From Lucinisca nassula (Eukaryota; Mollusca; Bivalvia; Lucinida; Lucinidae): a stretch of 64,000 nucleotides of DNA. The stretch spans positions 97,715,497-97,779,496 of the forward strand of contig OY757020.1 of assembly GCA_963580285.1 (NCBI GenBank), given 5' to 3'. Each line of letters starts with the position of its first letter. Position 1 is the first letter of the stretch. A program made the translations under genes and the position numbers. The notes under the pieces were generated by a model. The model saw only the letters and a list, made by a program, of their open reading frames with translations. It did no database searches and was not told where the DNA came from. Of this stretch, positions 21,114 through 32,284 are shown piece by piece.

Positions 21114-21783
21114 CACAAAACCATGATGAAGAGTAGAAGCCCTATTAACATTTTGTAAAGAGTTGAATGAAAACAAGTGGTTGGTTATTATTATTCCCTT
21201 ATGGAAACAAATTCTTCAATGGGACACTGTGTTAAAGGTTTGCAGAAAATAGACCAAATACGTCTTCGTCTCTGCTATTTAACATACATGATATTCGGCC
21301 TATTTTATAAGTTTTGAAACGTTTAAGTTTAATTATATTTTCCTTTATTTGAAACCTGTAATTGTTAGTTTCAAGTAAAGATGAGATAGCATATAACTTT
21401 CCAGATCATTCAGCTTTTGTTAATAAGAAAGTCTTTGAACAGTGGGTATCGAGTTTAATTTTCGATGTTAAATATTAACCATGTTGATATATTAAATAGT
21501 TTGTTGACACAAAGCGAACCCACTTCTTATACAAAAGCTTCCATATTTAAATAGTTTTACTTTCTTTTAAATCTGATACACTGAAAGAAATATCAGATGA
21601 TTTTTTTGTTAAAAAACTAAGGCCGTATGCATGTATTTTTCATTGAAAATAGCATTTGCAATTCTTGCCACATTGTAAATAAAAGGTAAGTCTATTTGCA
21701 AAATTATTCAAATATTCTTAATATTTTATGAACGGCACAACTTGTCTTGCACTAAAAGAATTTCGAAGCGATTTAAGTATCCG
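21114..21783. other. AT-rich, no gene seen (left arm)
   Basis: No coding potential or repeat recognised; mirrored at 54716-55385. Confidence 0.5.
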
Positions 21784-22784
21784 CCACGAAAACACGCCTA
21801 TATAATTTTGACCAACTTAAACCCCACTTTTATATAGTAAAACTATTAGTAACTTACTTTTATAAGTAACTGTCTTTTTGTCTTTTCGCTAATGATGTTT
21901 CAATGAGGGTCTGTTGTTTCATGATTGTGTTTCTTTAGCTTTGGGGTCTCTGATGGGAACTGCGAGTTAATTGTGTCGATTCGTGATCATTGCCTCCACT
22001 TCTTTTTTCTATATAAGGGTAAACCTTTTTCTTTTATTTCAGCTCAAAAATCCTAATTTTTATTATGCCCCCGGTAACGATAGCGGGGACATATTGTTTT
22101 TGCCCTGTCTGTTTGTTTGTTTGTAGGTTTTTTGTACGTGGACAACTTTAACGTCGGTTATAACTATGAACCGTTTGAGATAGAGCATTCGTATTTGGCA
22201 TGAAGGTTCCTTGTGACAAGAGCTTCAAATTTATGCAAAAACATTTGACCTGTGACCTTGACCTTTGATTTACTTAAAAGACAAAAATAATATTGGTCAT
22301 AACAGCCTTCATATTTGGCATGTATGTTCCTTATGACAAAAGCTTTACATTCATGTAAAAATTTTGACTTGGGACCTTGACATTTGACCTACAAAAAAAG
22401 AAAAAGCTAACATTGGCCATAACTTTTGAACCGTTTGTAATACAGCCTTCATAGTTAGCACATAGGTTCCTTGTAACAAGACCTTTACAATCATACGAAT
22501 GTTTTTGACCATGACCTTGACCTTTGACCTACTTAAAAGGAAAAATAAAATTGTCAATAACTGTTAAACCGTATAAGATAGAGCCTTCATATTTGTCAAT
22601 GGCTTCCCACTCAAACAAAAATCTTGACATGTGACCTTGACCTTGAACTGTGACCAACTTTGATAAAAAATGACTATGTCCGAGGACGTGTTCGTGCTTC
22701 ACAAACACATTTTGTTCATTTGAAAATTTTCTTTTTTTTGGCAATAAAATTTACAATGTATTTGTATAGGCGTGTTTTCGCAAT
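21784..22784. mobile_element. Y2: TIR element carrying nested repeats (left arm)
   Basis: Left end CACGAAAACACGCC (21785) and right end GGCGTGTTTTCG (22769-22780) are inverted copies, the same termini as the short Y1 element at 32524-32803. The inside holds a PLE-A2 tail (21880-22005) and a tandem array of four ~120-136-bp units with GACCTTGACCTTTGAC (22060-22690) that opens with a GCCCCCGGTAACGATAGCGGGG hairpin. No transposase, so it would be non-autonomous. Confidence 0.6.
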
Positions 22785-22814
22785 GAATGTGATACATATT
22801 GTTGTCCTTTGTGA

Positions 22815-23110
22815 GAATTCTTAGACTTCGGTTAAATATGTTCTAAGTAGGATAATCCCTTGGAAGAATGGAATACACTACAGAAATGAAAAGTGTCAAG
22901 TGTGAAAATTTTTCAGGCCCAAACTAGCTAGTTTCGGCCGTTTAGGCCTTATTAGTGACCTTCAAATATTTTCGAAATTCAACATTTAAATCAATGATGT
23001 CAAAGGTCTAGAAAAGATAATCTACACTATTATGAAGGGCTGCGCGACTTTTGTACGGCCGCCACACATTCCCTTAAAACAAGCTGTAGCGAAGTAGAAT
23101 TTGTTATGAG
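22815..23110 (-). repeat. Degenerate HHR-A monomer (left arm)
   Basis: Minus-strand copy of the 261-bp monomer. The core reads CTAATAA (G5 and G8 changed) with stem II and stem III (ACTAGCTAGT) still visible. Predicted inactive. Confidence 0.75.
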
Positions 23111-23139
23111 AAGGGGAATCCCTTGGAAAATATAAGTGA

Positions 23140-23600
23140 AGGCAGGAATCGATACAATTAACCCACAGCTCCCATCAGAGTATAAGTAAAACAAAGACCA
23201 GGAATCGATACAATTAACTTACTCCACCCATTAAAGACACCAAAGGGAATGAAACACAAACATGAAGCAGCCAGACCATAATGGAAACCTAAACAAAGGA
23301 AGGCCACAAGGACAGTTACTTTCCCACAAAATGGCCAAATGGCCATCCAAAATAAAAAGACACAAGTGATACACACAGTAAGTAACAAACAACAGCATAA
23401 CTAAACCGCCACAGAAGAACCGCCTTGGAACGGTCAGTGGAAAGAATTCCACTGGGGTGGGGGGGGGGGCTTAAATCGATTTTACATGGCCATAGACACC
23501 AAAAGGAAAGAAACACAGAGACCTGATGGAAATACAAATAGCGGAAAGCTAAAATAATAGTCACGTTCCCACACAATGACCGATCGGTTATTCAAAACAT
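23140..23600 (-). mobile_element. PLE-A and A2 UTR pieces (left arm)
   Basis: A2 terminal stub (about 23140-23175), PLE-A tail (23176-23490, with a GGGGTGGGGGGGGGG tract near 23454-23470) and a diverged A2 mid-UTR piece (23491-23600), all minus strand. ORFs of 70-86 residues here are UTR reads. Confidence 0.7.
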
Positions 23601-24952
23601 ACAAATGACATATGGGCTACTATGCTCACCAAAGCTCAGGTGGGAAATGCCTACTGGCAACCATGTATGTTGACTTTATATTATTCTAATCTACCGATTA
23701 CAAGTCTCCTACACGACCCCACCCCCCCCCCCCTATCCAAATGAGCACCCATGTGGACTCTGCATCTGAAATATATGGCCTTTTAGGAAGTGGAGAGGGT
23801 AGGGCATGGACCCAACATAGCTGAATGCGTCTTATCGTTAGGAACAATACTATATATGGTTAAATGGTGGGGATATATAAGATTCTTTTAAGCAGTGGAA
23901 CGGGTTGGGACATGGCCCCGGCGGACCCAAGGAAAGCCATAGATTGTTGTTACAGAATGGGTCTTATGTGACCAAAACTATACATGGTTTAGTGGTGGGG
24001 ATCAGAACAGTTACTGAGATATTAGGTCAGTTTATGAAGTAGATGGGAGAAAAATGGTCCCTGCGAACCCCACGAGTTGGTGTGATCTAATGTGTCTAAT
24101 CATGTGTTTATCTAAAGGAACAAGAATATATATGGTTTCGGGACGGGGCTCTGAACAGTTTCTCAAATATATGGCCTTTTGTGAAGTGAAGGGGTGGGGC
24201 ATGGCCCCAACGCACCCCAGGGGAACCCTGGGTTGGTGACACTGAATGTGTCTTATCATAAGGAACAATAATATATCTGGTTTAGGGATTGGGGAGATGA
24301 AAGATTCCTCAGAGATAGGGTCCTTTATGAAGTACAGGGGATGGGGCATGTCCCCGGCACATCCCGGGGACCCTATGTTGGTGTCACTAAGTGCAACTTA
24401 TCATAAGGAACAGGAATATATATATATATATGGAGATATTGGGCATTTTTTGAAGTGGAGCGGGTCGGGTCGGGCATCGCCCCAGCGCATCCCGGGCGAC
24501 CCCTAGGTTGGTGGCACTGAATGTGTTTTACCATACTGAACACGAATATGTATGGTTTCGGGGTAGAAATCTGAAAGGTTTCTGAGATACATGGTCTTTC
24601 ATTAAGTGTAGGTGGTTGGGCATGGCCCCCGGCGTATCACAGGTAGGTGTCACTGAATGCGTCTTATCATAAGGAACAAGAATATATATGGCTAAGCGGT
24701 GGGGATCTTAAGGTTCCTGAGATACTGGGCCTTTCATTAAGTAGAGGAGTGGGGTATGGCCCCGGAACATCCTGGGGGACCCCAGGTTGGTGTCAGTGAA
24801 TGCATCTTATAAGGAACAAGAATATAAATGTTTAGGGCAGGGGATCTGTAAAGTGTCTGAGCTATTTGGCATTTTATAAACTCGATGGGGTGGGGCATTG
24901 TCCCAGCACAACCAGGGTGACCACAGATTGGCATAAAAGCATATGACCGAGA
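23601..24952 (+). repeat. ~135-160-bp tandem array with CCCCAGGTTGGTGTCA (left arm)
   Basis: Roughly eight diverged units. GGTTGGTG-type anchors fall near 24071, 24231, 24375, 24508, 24643 and 24783, each followed by ACTGAATG, CTTATCATAAGGAACAA and GTGGGGCATGGCCCC. A TA run lies at about 24417-24432. ORFs on both strands are repeat reads. Confidence 0.85.
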
Positions 24953-25325
24953 GAAGTAGAAGTAAAACAAAGATCAGGAATTGATACAATTAACTTACTC
25001 CACCCATAAAAGACACCAAAGGGAAAGAAATACAAACATTAAGCGACCAGACCATAATGGAAACCTAAACAAAGGAAGGCCATAAGGACAGTTACTTTCC
25101 CACAAAATGGCCATATGGCCATCCAAAACCAAAAGACACAAGTGATACACACAGCAAGTAACAAACAACAACATAAATAAATCGCCACAGAAGAGCCGCC
25201 TTGGAACGGTCAGTGGAAGATTTCCACTGGGGGGCTTAAATCGATTTTACGTGGCCACAATCCTCGCCCTTACTTCCGTCGCGATTTAGACAAATAATTT
25301 GTTCAGTCCGCATGAAGGCCTCCTA
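24953..25325 (-). mobile_element. PLE-A 3' UTR fragment (left arm)
   Basis: Terminus AAGTAGAAGTAAAAC at about 24955, truncated in the UTR at AAGGCCTCCTAA. Confidence 0.8.
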
Positions 25326-25640
25326 AAATGTCTACTCCAGGGAAAATTTCTATAAAAGTTTTGTCACAACATCAGCAATGACTTGGCAGTAAATGCCATT
25401 TTGCAATTTTTCCCCATTATAAGTCTATGGAAATGAGTCTATGCCATAGCAACCAAACTGATGAACTGATTTTCTTTAAAAAACACAAACTGTTAATCTT
25501 CAAGCCCTAGGATGCTACAGATGAAATGTGTGCTGAATCGGTCCAGTGACTTCAGAGGAGATGTCGTTTGAAAATGTTAACGCCAGACGACGTCAGACGT
25601 CGTGACGGCGACGAATGCCCATCCTTAAAGCTCCCCTGAT
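25326..25640. repeat. Unassigned interspersed repeat with GACGTC palindromes (left arm)
   Basis: Contains TGCCATAGCAACCAAACTGA and ends in CAGACGACGTCAGACGTCGTG, then GGCGACGAATGCCCATCC. No protein. Mirrored at 50861-51175. Confidence 0.5.
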
Positions 25641-25790
25641 TCTTCGGCTCTGGTTAGCTAAAAAGCATAAGTGATGCAAGCACTTAAAGAAAAAGCATAA
25701 CAAAAATAAACCGCGACAGAAGAATCGCTTTCGAACGCTCAGTGAAACGAATTCCACTGGGGGGATAATCTACAACAAAAACAAATGTCT
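25641..25790 (-). mobile_element. PLE-A2 mid-UTR piece (left arm)
   Basis: Recognised by ACCGCGACAGAAGAATCGC and TTCCACTGGGGGG; mirrored at 50711-50861. Confidence 0.65.
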
Positions 25791-25794
25791 GACA

Positions 25795-26045
25795 AGCTAG
25801 TTTCAGCTAATAAGCCCTCATCGGCGACCCTCACATATTTTTTAAAATTCCACCGTGAAATCAATGATCCCAAAGGACTAGAAAATATAATCGACACTAT
25901 GATGAAGGACATGGAGACGTTTTACGACCGCCACAGATTTCTTTAACACCAGCTGTAGCTTAGTTTAATTTGTTCTAAGAAGGGTCATCCATTGGAAGCA
26001 CGGAATACACTACAGAAATGACGAATGTGCAGGTTTGAGAGAAAC
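25795..26045 (-). repeat. Degenerate HHR-A monomer (left arm)
   Basis: Minus-strand monomer. The core reads CCGATGA (U4 changed), stem II GGGCTTATTAGCT, stem III damaged. Predicted inactive. Confidence 0.7.
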
Positions 26046-26589
26046 AGCAGATTTCTGAAAGTGAAAAATAATACATTTAGATGTACCTGTATTTGACTGA
26101 CAAACACAATACAACTATCATTTGAAAAAGGTTATTGATTTGGCCAGATTTTCTGTGGTTATATATTTATTTTCTGGTTTTCTTAAACTCTACATGTCAG
26201 AGTTTGTGTGTTTGTCATTTGTTCTCATTATTGTTTCTGTTTAATCGCAGTCGTTTTGGTTGATTTACTTTTCTGTGCTGTTTGAATGATTGAAAAAAGG
26301 AGTGAAGTCAAGCGAATTCCAGGTCTTGAAAATTAGTTTATACTGCAGTAACCAAATAAAGGCGGTTGGATAACGCCACGCTATAATCGGTAGTGACCTA
26401 TAATACTTTCTCCTGACCCAAAATAGAGTTGGTGACCGGACTTTCTTTTCATGTGTCTAATTTGCAAGTGCACCCCTTTTTTACCCGGGAAAATAACCAG
26501 ACTATCATGGTCCTCTTGTTTCCATTTTGGATAGCCGTTTTTGTAATTTTGTAGGAATGTAACTGTTCCTCTGGCTTTCCACTTGGAAG
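26046..26589. other. No gene; short repeat shared with 31.8 kb (left arm)
   Basis: Mostly unrecognised. 26350-26460 (GGTAGTGACCTATAATAC and GTGACCGGACTTTCTTTTCA) recurs in opposite orientation at about 31805-31890. Mirrored at 49912-50455. Confidence 0.5.
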
Positions 26590-26930
26590 TTTTATAGTGA
26601 TGTTATTAAATATAAAAAAGAAGTAAAGGCAATGATCAGGAATCGATACAATAACCCCACAGCTTCCATCAGAGACAGGAAAGGGGAAAAATACAAACAT
26701 GAAGCAACAGACCCCAACGGGAACATTAACAGCGAAAAGCCAATAGGACAGTTACTTTCCCACAAAATGGCCAAAAGGCTATCAAAAATAAAATAATATA
26801 AGCGACACAAACACCTAAAGACAAACTATACCAAAAATAAACCGTGACAGAAGAACGGCACAAGAGGTTGTATTTGCAATAAACCGTGCTTTGGATGGTC
26901 TTTTATGAAGTTTAGGTAACCAATACAACA
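26590..26930 (-). mobile_element. PLE-A2 tail with RT stub (left arm)
   Basis: 26610-26860 is an A2 3' UTR tail. 26861-26930 is a minus-strand remnant of the LPKLHKR coding segment. Mirrored at 49571-49911, where one substitution changes a shadow ORF. Confidence 0.65.
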
Positions 26931-27234
26931 CTGATTTTTACCATCTACCCCTTACACCTCTATACGATTATTATATTCTAACCGACTGGATGCAACAGAA
27001 TAGAATTGATAATTCAGCTCGTAAGGTGTTTTACCCTATCATCTAATTTTACCCGGCGATAAAATTTGCAATGTATTTGTAAAGGGGTGTTTTCGTAATG
27101 TCCTTGAATTTGGTTTCGTTTTCAAGGTTCGGCGTATATACAGAGATGCGACAATTACATAGCAGCGCCTGAATGTGGTCCACCCTTGTTAGAAACATTG
27201 GAGTATGTCGTGAGTCATTGCAATGAGCTTTCTG
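26931..27234. repeat. CCCTATAAGATTCTTATA-type repeat and Y right end (left arm)
   Basis: 26940-27020 shares ACCGACTGGATGCAACAG with 28665-28790, where the unit is doubled. A Y-type right end (GGGGTGTTTTCGTAATG) lies at 27083-27100, with no matching left end found nearby. Mirrored at about 49267-49570. Confidence 0.5.
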
Positions 27235-28112
27235 ATTTCTGATTCTGATTCTGATTTAATTTCAAAATTCAATATTGGACTTAAATCTCTTCTGCAACAA
27301 GGTCTATCGGAACCCGAATTTTATGGTGACTTAGTATATAAATTCAGAAAAATATATAACCGCAATTTCTTCAGCACCCTATTTCGTAAACTCATTCTTC
27401 GATATAAAAAGATTGGGTACAACATGGATATTATACGACAGACTGCATGCATGGTAGTTAACCCAATCACGGTTGGCAACTTTGCTTCCCTCTTTAATTG
27501 CACGCCGGTGGGTCAGGCCTCAGATTCTATGACGGCTCCGCTTATTGAAAATTAAAGAGATAATGTTGGTTGGTGCCTGATGCTCTGTCTCTGGTCGGGC
27601 TCATCGGAGTCTAACTGTTGGTTTTCTTTTGCTCCAGCATTTCAGTGGTTTCTTGCTGTCGAGTCCTCACCGTTGTCTCACCTCTGTGGTTCTTTGATTT
27701 CTGTGTTCACGGAGATGTTGCACTGATGAGTTAGGAGGCCTTAATGTGGACTGAACAAATTATTGTCTAAATCGCGACGGAAGTAAGGGCGAGGATTGTG
27801 GCCACGTAAAATCGATTTAAGCCCCCCAGTGGAAATCTTCCACTGACCGTTCCAAGGCGGCTCTTCTGTGGCGATTTATTTATGTTGTTGTTTGTTACTT
27901 ACTGTGTGTATCACTTGTGTTTTTTAATTTTGGATGGCCATATGGCCATTTTGTGGGAAAGTAACTGTACATATGGCCTTTCTTTGTTTAGGTTTCCATT
28001 ATGGTCTGGTCGCTTAATGTTTGTATTTCTTTCCCTTTGGTGTCTTTTATGGATGGAGTAAGTTAATTGTATCAATTCCTAATCTTTGTTTTACTTCTAC
28101 TTTGTCAGCTCA
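27235..28112 (+). pseudogene. PLE-A copy: RT C-terminal end plus full 3' UTR (left arm)
   Basis: Open frame 27223-27555 (110 aa) covers the KSLLQQGLSEPEFYGDLVYK and VVNPITVGNFASLFNCTPVG blocks, the last part of the RT protein. The 3' UTR runs to the terminus at about 28112. Compared with other copies, a 9-bp deletion just before the normal stop (at about 27540) changes the last residues; the right-arm copy lacks the deletion. The first residues come from upstream flanking sequence. Confidence 0.75.
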
Positions 28113-28264
28113 ATGAGGCGTGTCTGACATCTACGTAACACTCCGCAAACAGCTCTTGTAAACTCAACGACTGTGATAAACTTGAAGAAGCGGCTCTGGG
28201 TATCACTACATTTCGATACTCAAACAATTCAGGTATTTATGCTATTCTTGCACACCAGATGAGG

Positions 28265-28321
28265 AAAGTAGAAGTAAAACAAAGATTAGGAATCGATACA
28301 ATTAACTTACTCCACCCATCA
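28265..28321 (-). mobile_element. PLE-A terminal stub (left arm)
   Basis: About 57 bp only, starting AAAGTAGAAGTAAAAC. The shortest insertion of the family in the window. Confidence 0.75.
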
Positions 28322-29274
28322 TATCCACAGTTTTAGCTTGAGATAGAAATTCTGTTCTAACCCTGGTGATCTTGCCCAAAATCGAAGATTCTCGCGTGTA
28401 CGATCAATGAACTGGTTGAATACGACCTCATATGCGCCGTCGTCATATGCGTTGACGTCACAGCACATTACATGGCGTCATTTAGCATTCCTGTAGTCTC
28501 ATCACAATATGGCAGACGTTGGTACCCGAAGTGACTGCAGCATTAAAAATCCGTGCTAATAAATGGAAGGTTTGCAAGAAAAAGAATTCTATATGGGTGT
28601 GAGAGGTGGATAGAAAAAGCCTGGATATGCCGGACAGTGACCCTCGGAACGGAATTTTACTATCCACCCCTCACACCCCTATAAGATTCTTATATTATAA
28701 CCTACTGGATACAACAGACACCCTCACACCCCTATAAGATTCTTATATCCTAACCGACTGGATGCAACAGGTTAGAATTGATAATTCGGCTAATGTGGTA
28801 CAGTCTTCACTCAGCCTGTAAACTAGCGGGATCGGGCAGTTTTTCTTTGAAAAGGCACAGTGGTATATTTCTACCCAATAAAAAAAAACTGATAACGATT
28901 AGGTAGATAACACACACGCTGGAAACAAATGCCTTACCAGCTTTACCAGCTTTACCAGCATTAGCGTTAAACACACATGTGAGATATTTAATGTATTTAA
29001 TGTCTCTAAATGATGGCCTTTTCTGTACACATTTTATGGTATTTTTCTTATTTATACTCACAGTATATTGTCACACTACGGTTTAAAATGGTTGTTTGGT
29101 TCAGTAGTATCAACGGTGATGACGAGTCATAATTATAATTCTGATCCTGAATTATGTTATGTTAAAATCATACATGTATATGTAGACTTAGTTATCACGT
29201 TGTGTCTTTAAGACAGTCGGGCAAGCGGAGAGAGAATGATAAAGGTCAGTTGGCTGTAAGGTTTTGAGCGAGAA
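28322..29274. other. No convincing gene (left arm)
   Basis: Contains the doubled CCCCTATAAGATTCTTATAT unit (28660-28790) and a triplicated TTTACCAGC (28935-28961) but no RT, exon or ORF I can defend. Mirrored at 47221-48173. Confidence 0.5.
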
Positions 29275-29620
29275 GGTCACACTCTATATCTTTAAGTTCT
29301 GTGGTGTCGTCCTTGCTTCCAAAGGATAAACTTTCCATACAACATATTAAACGTCACTACAGCTGGTGTCTGTGAGTGTTTGGCGGCCGTAAAAAGTCTC
29401 CCTGCCCTACATCATAGTGTAGTGTATATATGCTTGTCCTTTGGGATCATTGATTCCATTATGGAATTTCGAAAATATTTCAGGGTCACTGATGAGGCCT
29501 AATTGGCCGAAACTAGCTAGTCTGGCACAAAAAACATGCACACTCTATATGTTTCAGTTCTGTGGTGTATTCCTTGCTTCCAAAGGATAACCCTTTTATA
29601 GAACATATTTAACATACTTG
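29275..29620 (+). repeat. HHR-A partial tandem (left arm)
   Basis: One near-complete 261-bp monomer followed by the first ~100 bp of a second, with the ribozyme between them. Mirrored at 46875-47220. Confidence 0.8.
29483..29528 (+). ncRNA. Hammerhead HHR-A6, intact core
   Basis: Stem I GGGTCA/TGGCAC (inner four pairs), core CTGATGA 29489-29495, stem II GGCC-TAATT-GGCC (29496-29508), GAAA 29509-29512, palindromic stem III ACTAGCTAGT (29512-29521), cleavage after C29522. One of the best-preserved A-type ribozymes. Confidence 0.8.
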
Positions 29621-29794
29621 GGTAGTCGAAAGATACGAAAAAACGATCACGTGTTCTATTCATCAGACCTCTTAGGTAGTGGGACTATATACGTATTGTG
29701 GGTATTCTTTAAAACCGATCATTAAATTCTTGCAGTCCATGTTAAGGACGGGATTTAATGTATGCCACTGTAAATCTTACATTCCTTTAAATAT

Positions 29795-29885
29795 GTTCTA
29801 GAAAGGGTTATCCTTTGGAAGCAAGAACTACACTTCAGAACTGGAAATATGGAGTGTACATGTTTTCTGGGCCAGACTAGTTAAG
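29795..29885 (-). repeat. HHR-A monomer 5' part without ribozyme core (left arm)
   Basis: Begins at CTGGGCCAGACTAG in reverse complement, the segment around the cleavage site, and lacks the CTGATGA core. Mirrored at 46610-46700. Confidence 0.65.
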
Positions 29886-30825
29886 TAGGGTTTCAGACAG
29901 GGTTCGTTATAGTTCCACGAATCATGGCAAAATGCGGCATACTAAGCGTTTTTTGGAACATACACATATATATACAGTTTGAAGAGACACAAAATAGAAG
30001 TGCGGGCAACGATCAGGAATCGATACAAGCCTGTACCGTTCAGTTGCGACGCAATAACATCTATTTCCGCCGCATCATGCTTTTTTGATTATTTTTCGCC
30101 GCTTTCTACTGACTTTTATCCTATCCTAAACAGTTTTCGTGCTTTTATAAAGTAATGTAAAATATGTCGAGCTTTCCAATGCGGTGTAGAGAGCAGGATA
30201 AGATGTCCTGATAATCAATAGCTACAATATTTCACTTTTCAAAAACGAGTTATAAGAAAGGCAAGCAAACCAAGATAATCTCCTCCAGAATATGCGCCAC
30301 ATCATGTTAAAGCAAGCGTGTAATGAAAACCCCATTTTATATAGAGAAAACTGGGGTTTACAGGAATATACTTTCGGTTTACTTATTTCTGCTCTAAGAC
30401 AGAGACTCGTACCCCACGACCTATGGTTTTGAGGCGGCTGTAACGAGCACCAACGAGACCTATGCTGTGAGTATAAATAGGAAAAATAGCACAAAATTTC
30501 ATCAGAAAAGTCACCATTACAGAATCATCTGACACAGTCCGAGACCGAACACGCATATGAAAATAATCACCTAACAGCAAGCGACTTGCACCAAGTCATC
30601 ACAGGTACTACTTTACAGACCAGGACAAAATATAGTAAATACGTGGTTAGTTTCTTTAATAATATAAGCGGTGAGCCTTAGAAAATTTTATATACGATCA
30701 TATTTTAATATTAAAGACACTCATGTATTCAATCGAGGGATTTTTGCAAAAATTTAGCAAATTCAAGCAAAAACGACAGCAGACAGTGTGGCACACACGT
30801 AGTATAACGTGACGTCAAGTAGTGC
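29886..30825. other. Mostly unique sequence with a degenerate Y element (left arm)
   Basis: An A2 terminal stub (AGAAGTGCGGGCAACGATCA) lies at about 29996-30030. 30330-30500 has the Y-type phrases ATATAGAGAAAACTGGGGTT and GAGGCGGCTGTAACGAGC, a half-decayed Y element. Mirrored at 45670-46609. Confidence 0.5.
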
Positions 30826-31480
30826 AAAGTAGAAGTAAAACAAAGATCAGGAATTGATACAATTAACTTACTCCATCCATAAAAGACACCAAAGGGAAAG
30901 AAATACAAACATCAAGCGACCAGACCATAATGGAAACCTAAACAAACGAAGGCCATATGGACAGTTACTTTCCCACAAAATGGCCATATGGCCATCCAAA
31001 ATTAAAAGACACAAGTGATACACACAGTAAGTAACAAGCAACAACATAAATAAATCGCCACAGAAGAGCCGCCTTGGAACGGTCAGTGGAAGATTTCCAC
31101 TGGGGGGCTTATATCGATTTTACGTGGCCACAATCCTCGCCCTTACTTCCGTCGCGATTTAGACAAATAATTTGTTCAGTCCGCATGAAGGCCTCCTAAC
31201 TCATCAGTGCAACATCTCCGTGAACACAGAAATCAAAGAACCACAGAGGTGAGACAACGGTGAGGACTCGACAGCAAGAAGCCACTGAAATGCTGGAGCA
31301 AAAGAAAACCAACAGTTAGACTCCGATGAGCCCGACCAGAGACAGAGCATCAGGCACCAACCAACATTATCTCTTTAATTTTCAATAAGCCTTTACGTTG
31401 GAGCCGTCATAGAATCTGAGGCCTGACCCACCGGCGTGCAATTAAAGAGGGAAGCAAAGTTGCCAACCGTGATTGGGTTA
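30826..31480 (-). mobile_element. PLE-A 3' fragment (left arm)
   Basis: Terminus at 30828 through the whole 3' UTR to the last RT codons (NPITVGNFASLFNCTPVGQA block, 31393-31480), truncated there. The 79-residue frame across its edge joins these codons to unrelated flank. Confidence 0.8.
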
Positions 31481-31938
31481 AAAGTTTGCCACAGAGACGT
31501 AAGAAACAACATGGACGCTCGGATAAAAGCTTCCCACCACTTTACATGCTGTATGAAATCCGCAAATAAATAGTTTATTTTAGCTAAAGAATTTTTTTCG
31601 GGGTTGAGACGCAACCCTAAAAGCGTGCGCAATTATTTTAACGGGGTTTTCAAATCAGGAAACCCCGAGAGTGTAAAATATTTGGTTGAAATTCCTGAAA
31701 AACTGTTTAAATAAATATTACAAATATATTATCTTGCACTTTCGTGGTTTTTCTGTGTATAAAAGGTTGCGTGTTATTGTCTAAACTTGCAAATTATGGA
31801 CCTGAAAAGAAGGTCCGGTCAACAAACGGTCACTAGATGTATTATAGGTCAGTAGAAGGTATTATAGGTCACTACCGATAATAGCGTGCGGTCTGAGAAT
31901 TAATGAATCAATAAATATGTTTTGATTTTTTACTTCAG
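31481..31938. other. Intron-like sequence with a hairpin (left arm)
   Basis: Hairpin CGGGGTTT/AAACCCCG at 31642-31668, and the repeat shared with 26.4 kb at 31805-31890. It ends in TTTTTTACTTCAG, a good splice acceptor. Mirrored at 44557-45014. Confidence 0.5.
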
Positions 31939-32187
31939 AATGTGGCCAATACACGTTGAAGACTTATAAGCCTTTACCAATGACTGTTTTATGCAAATTA
32001 CCATTCTCTCGGACAAGCGATGTAACAAGCCGCCATACTTGTGTGTCTAACTGTTTGGACATTACCGGCTGCGTAGAGACAGTTTACTCTCCTGGAATGT
32101 GTAGGTTTTATAACTGCTCACTCAGACAGCTGGAATATTTCCGTAGGGATGAAAATTCTACTGCAATAAATATATCCTGTTGCAAAG
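31939..32187 (+). CDS. Candidate internal exon, PAN/Apple-like cysteine-rich module (left arm)
   Basis: A 249-bp open segment with a polypyrimidine-AG acceptor just before it and AAAG|GTAAAT donor just after it. In frame it encodes about 82 residues starting CGQYTL, with cysteines in the pattern RHTCVSNCLDITGCVETVYS, then GMCRFYNC and SCC near the end. The CxxxC-xxxxxC...C spacing resembles PAN/Apple extracellular modules. Both borders are phase 1, as is typical for shuffled extracellular modules. No neighbouring exon is visible, and the surroundings are repeats, so it may be a stranded or captured exon rather than part of a working gene. Splicing and domain identity are inference. Confidence 0.5.
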
Positions 32188-32284
32188 GTAAATGAAACAA
32201 AACATACCCCACCCAAAAAATATTATTTTTGATTGTCTCATGTCGCATGCAAAAAAATGTAAAGATATAAAGATATACTCACAC

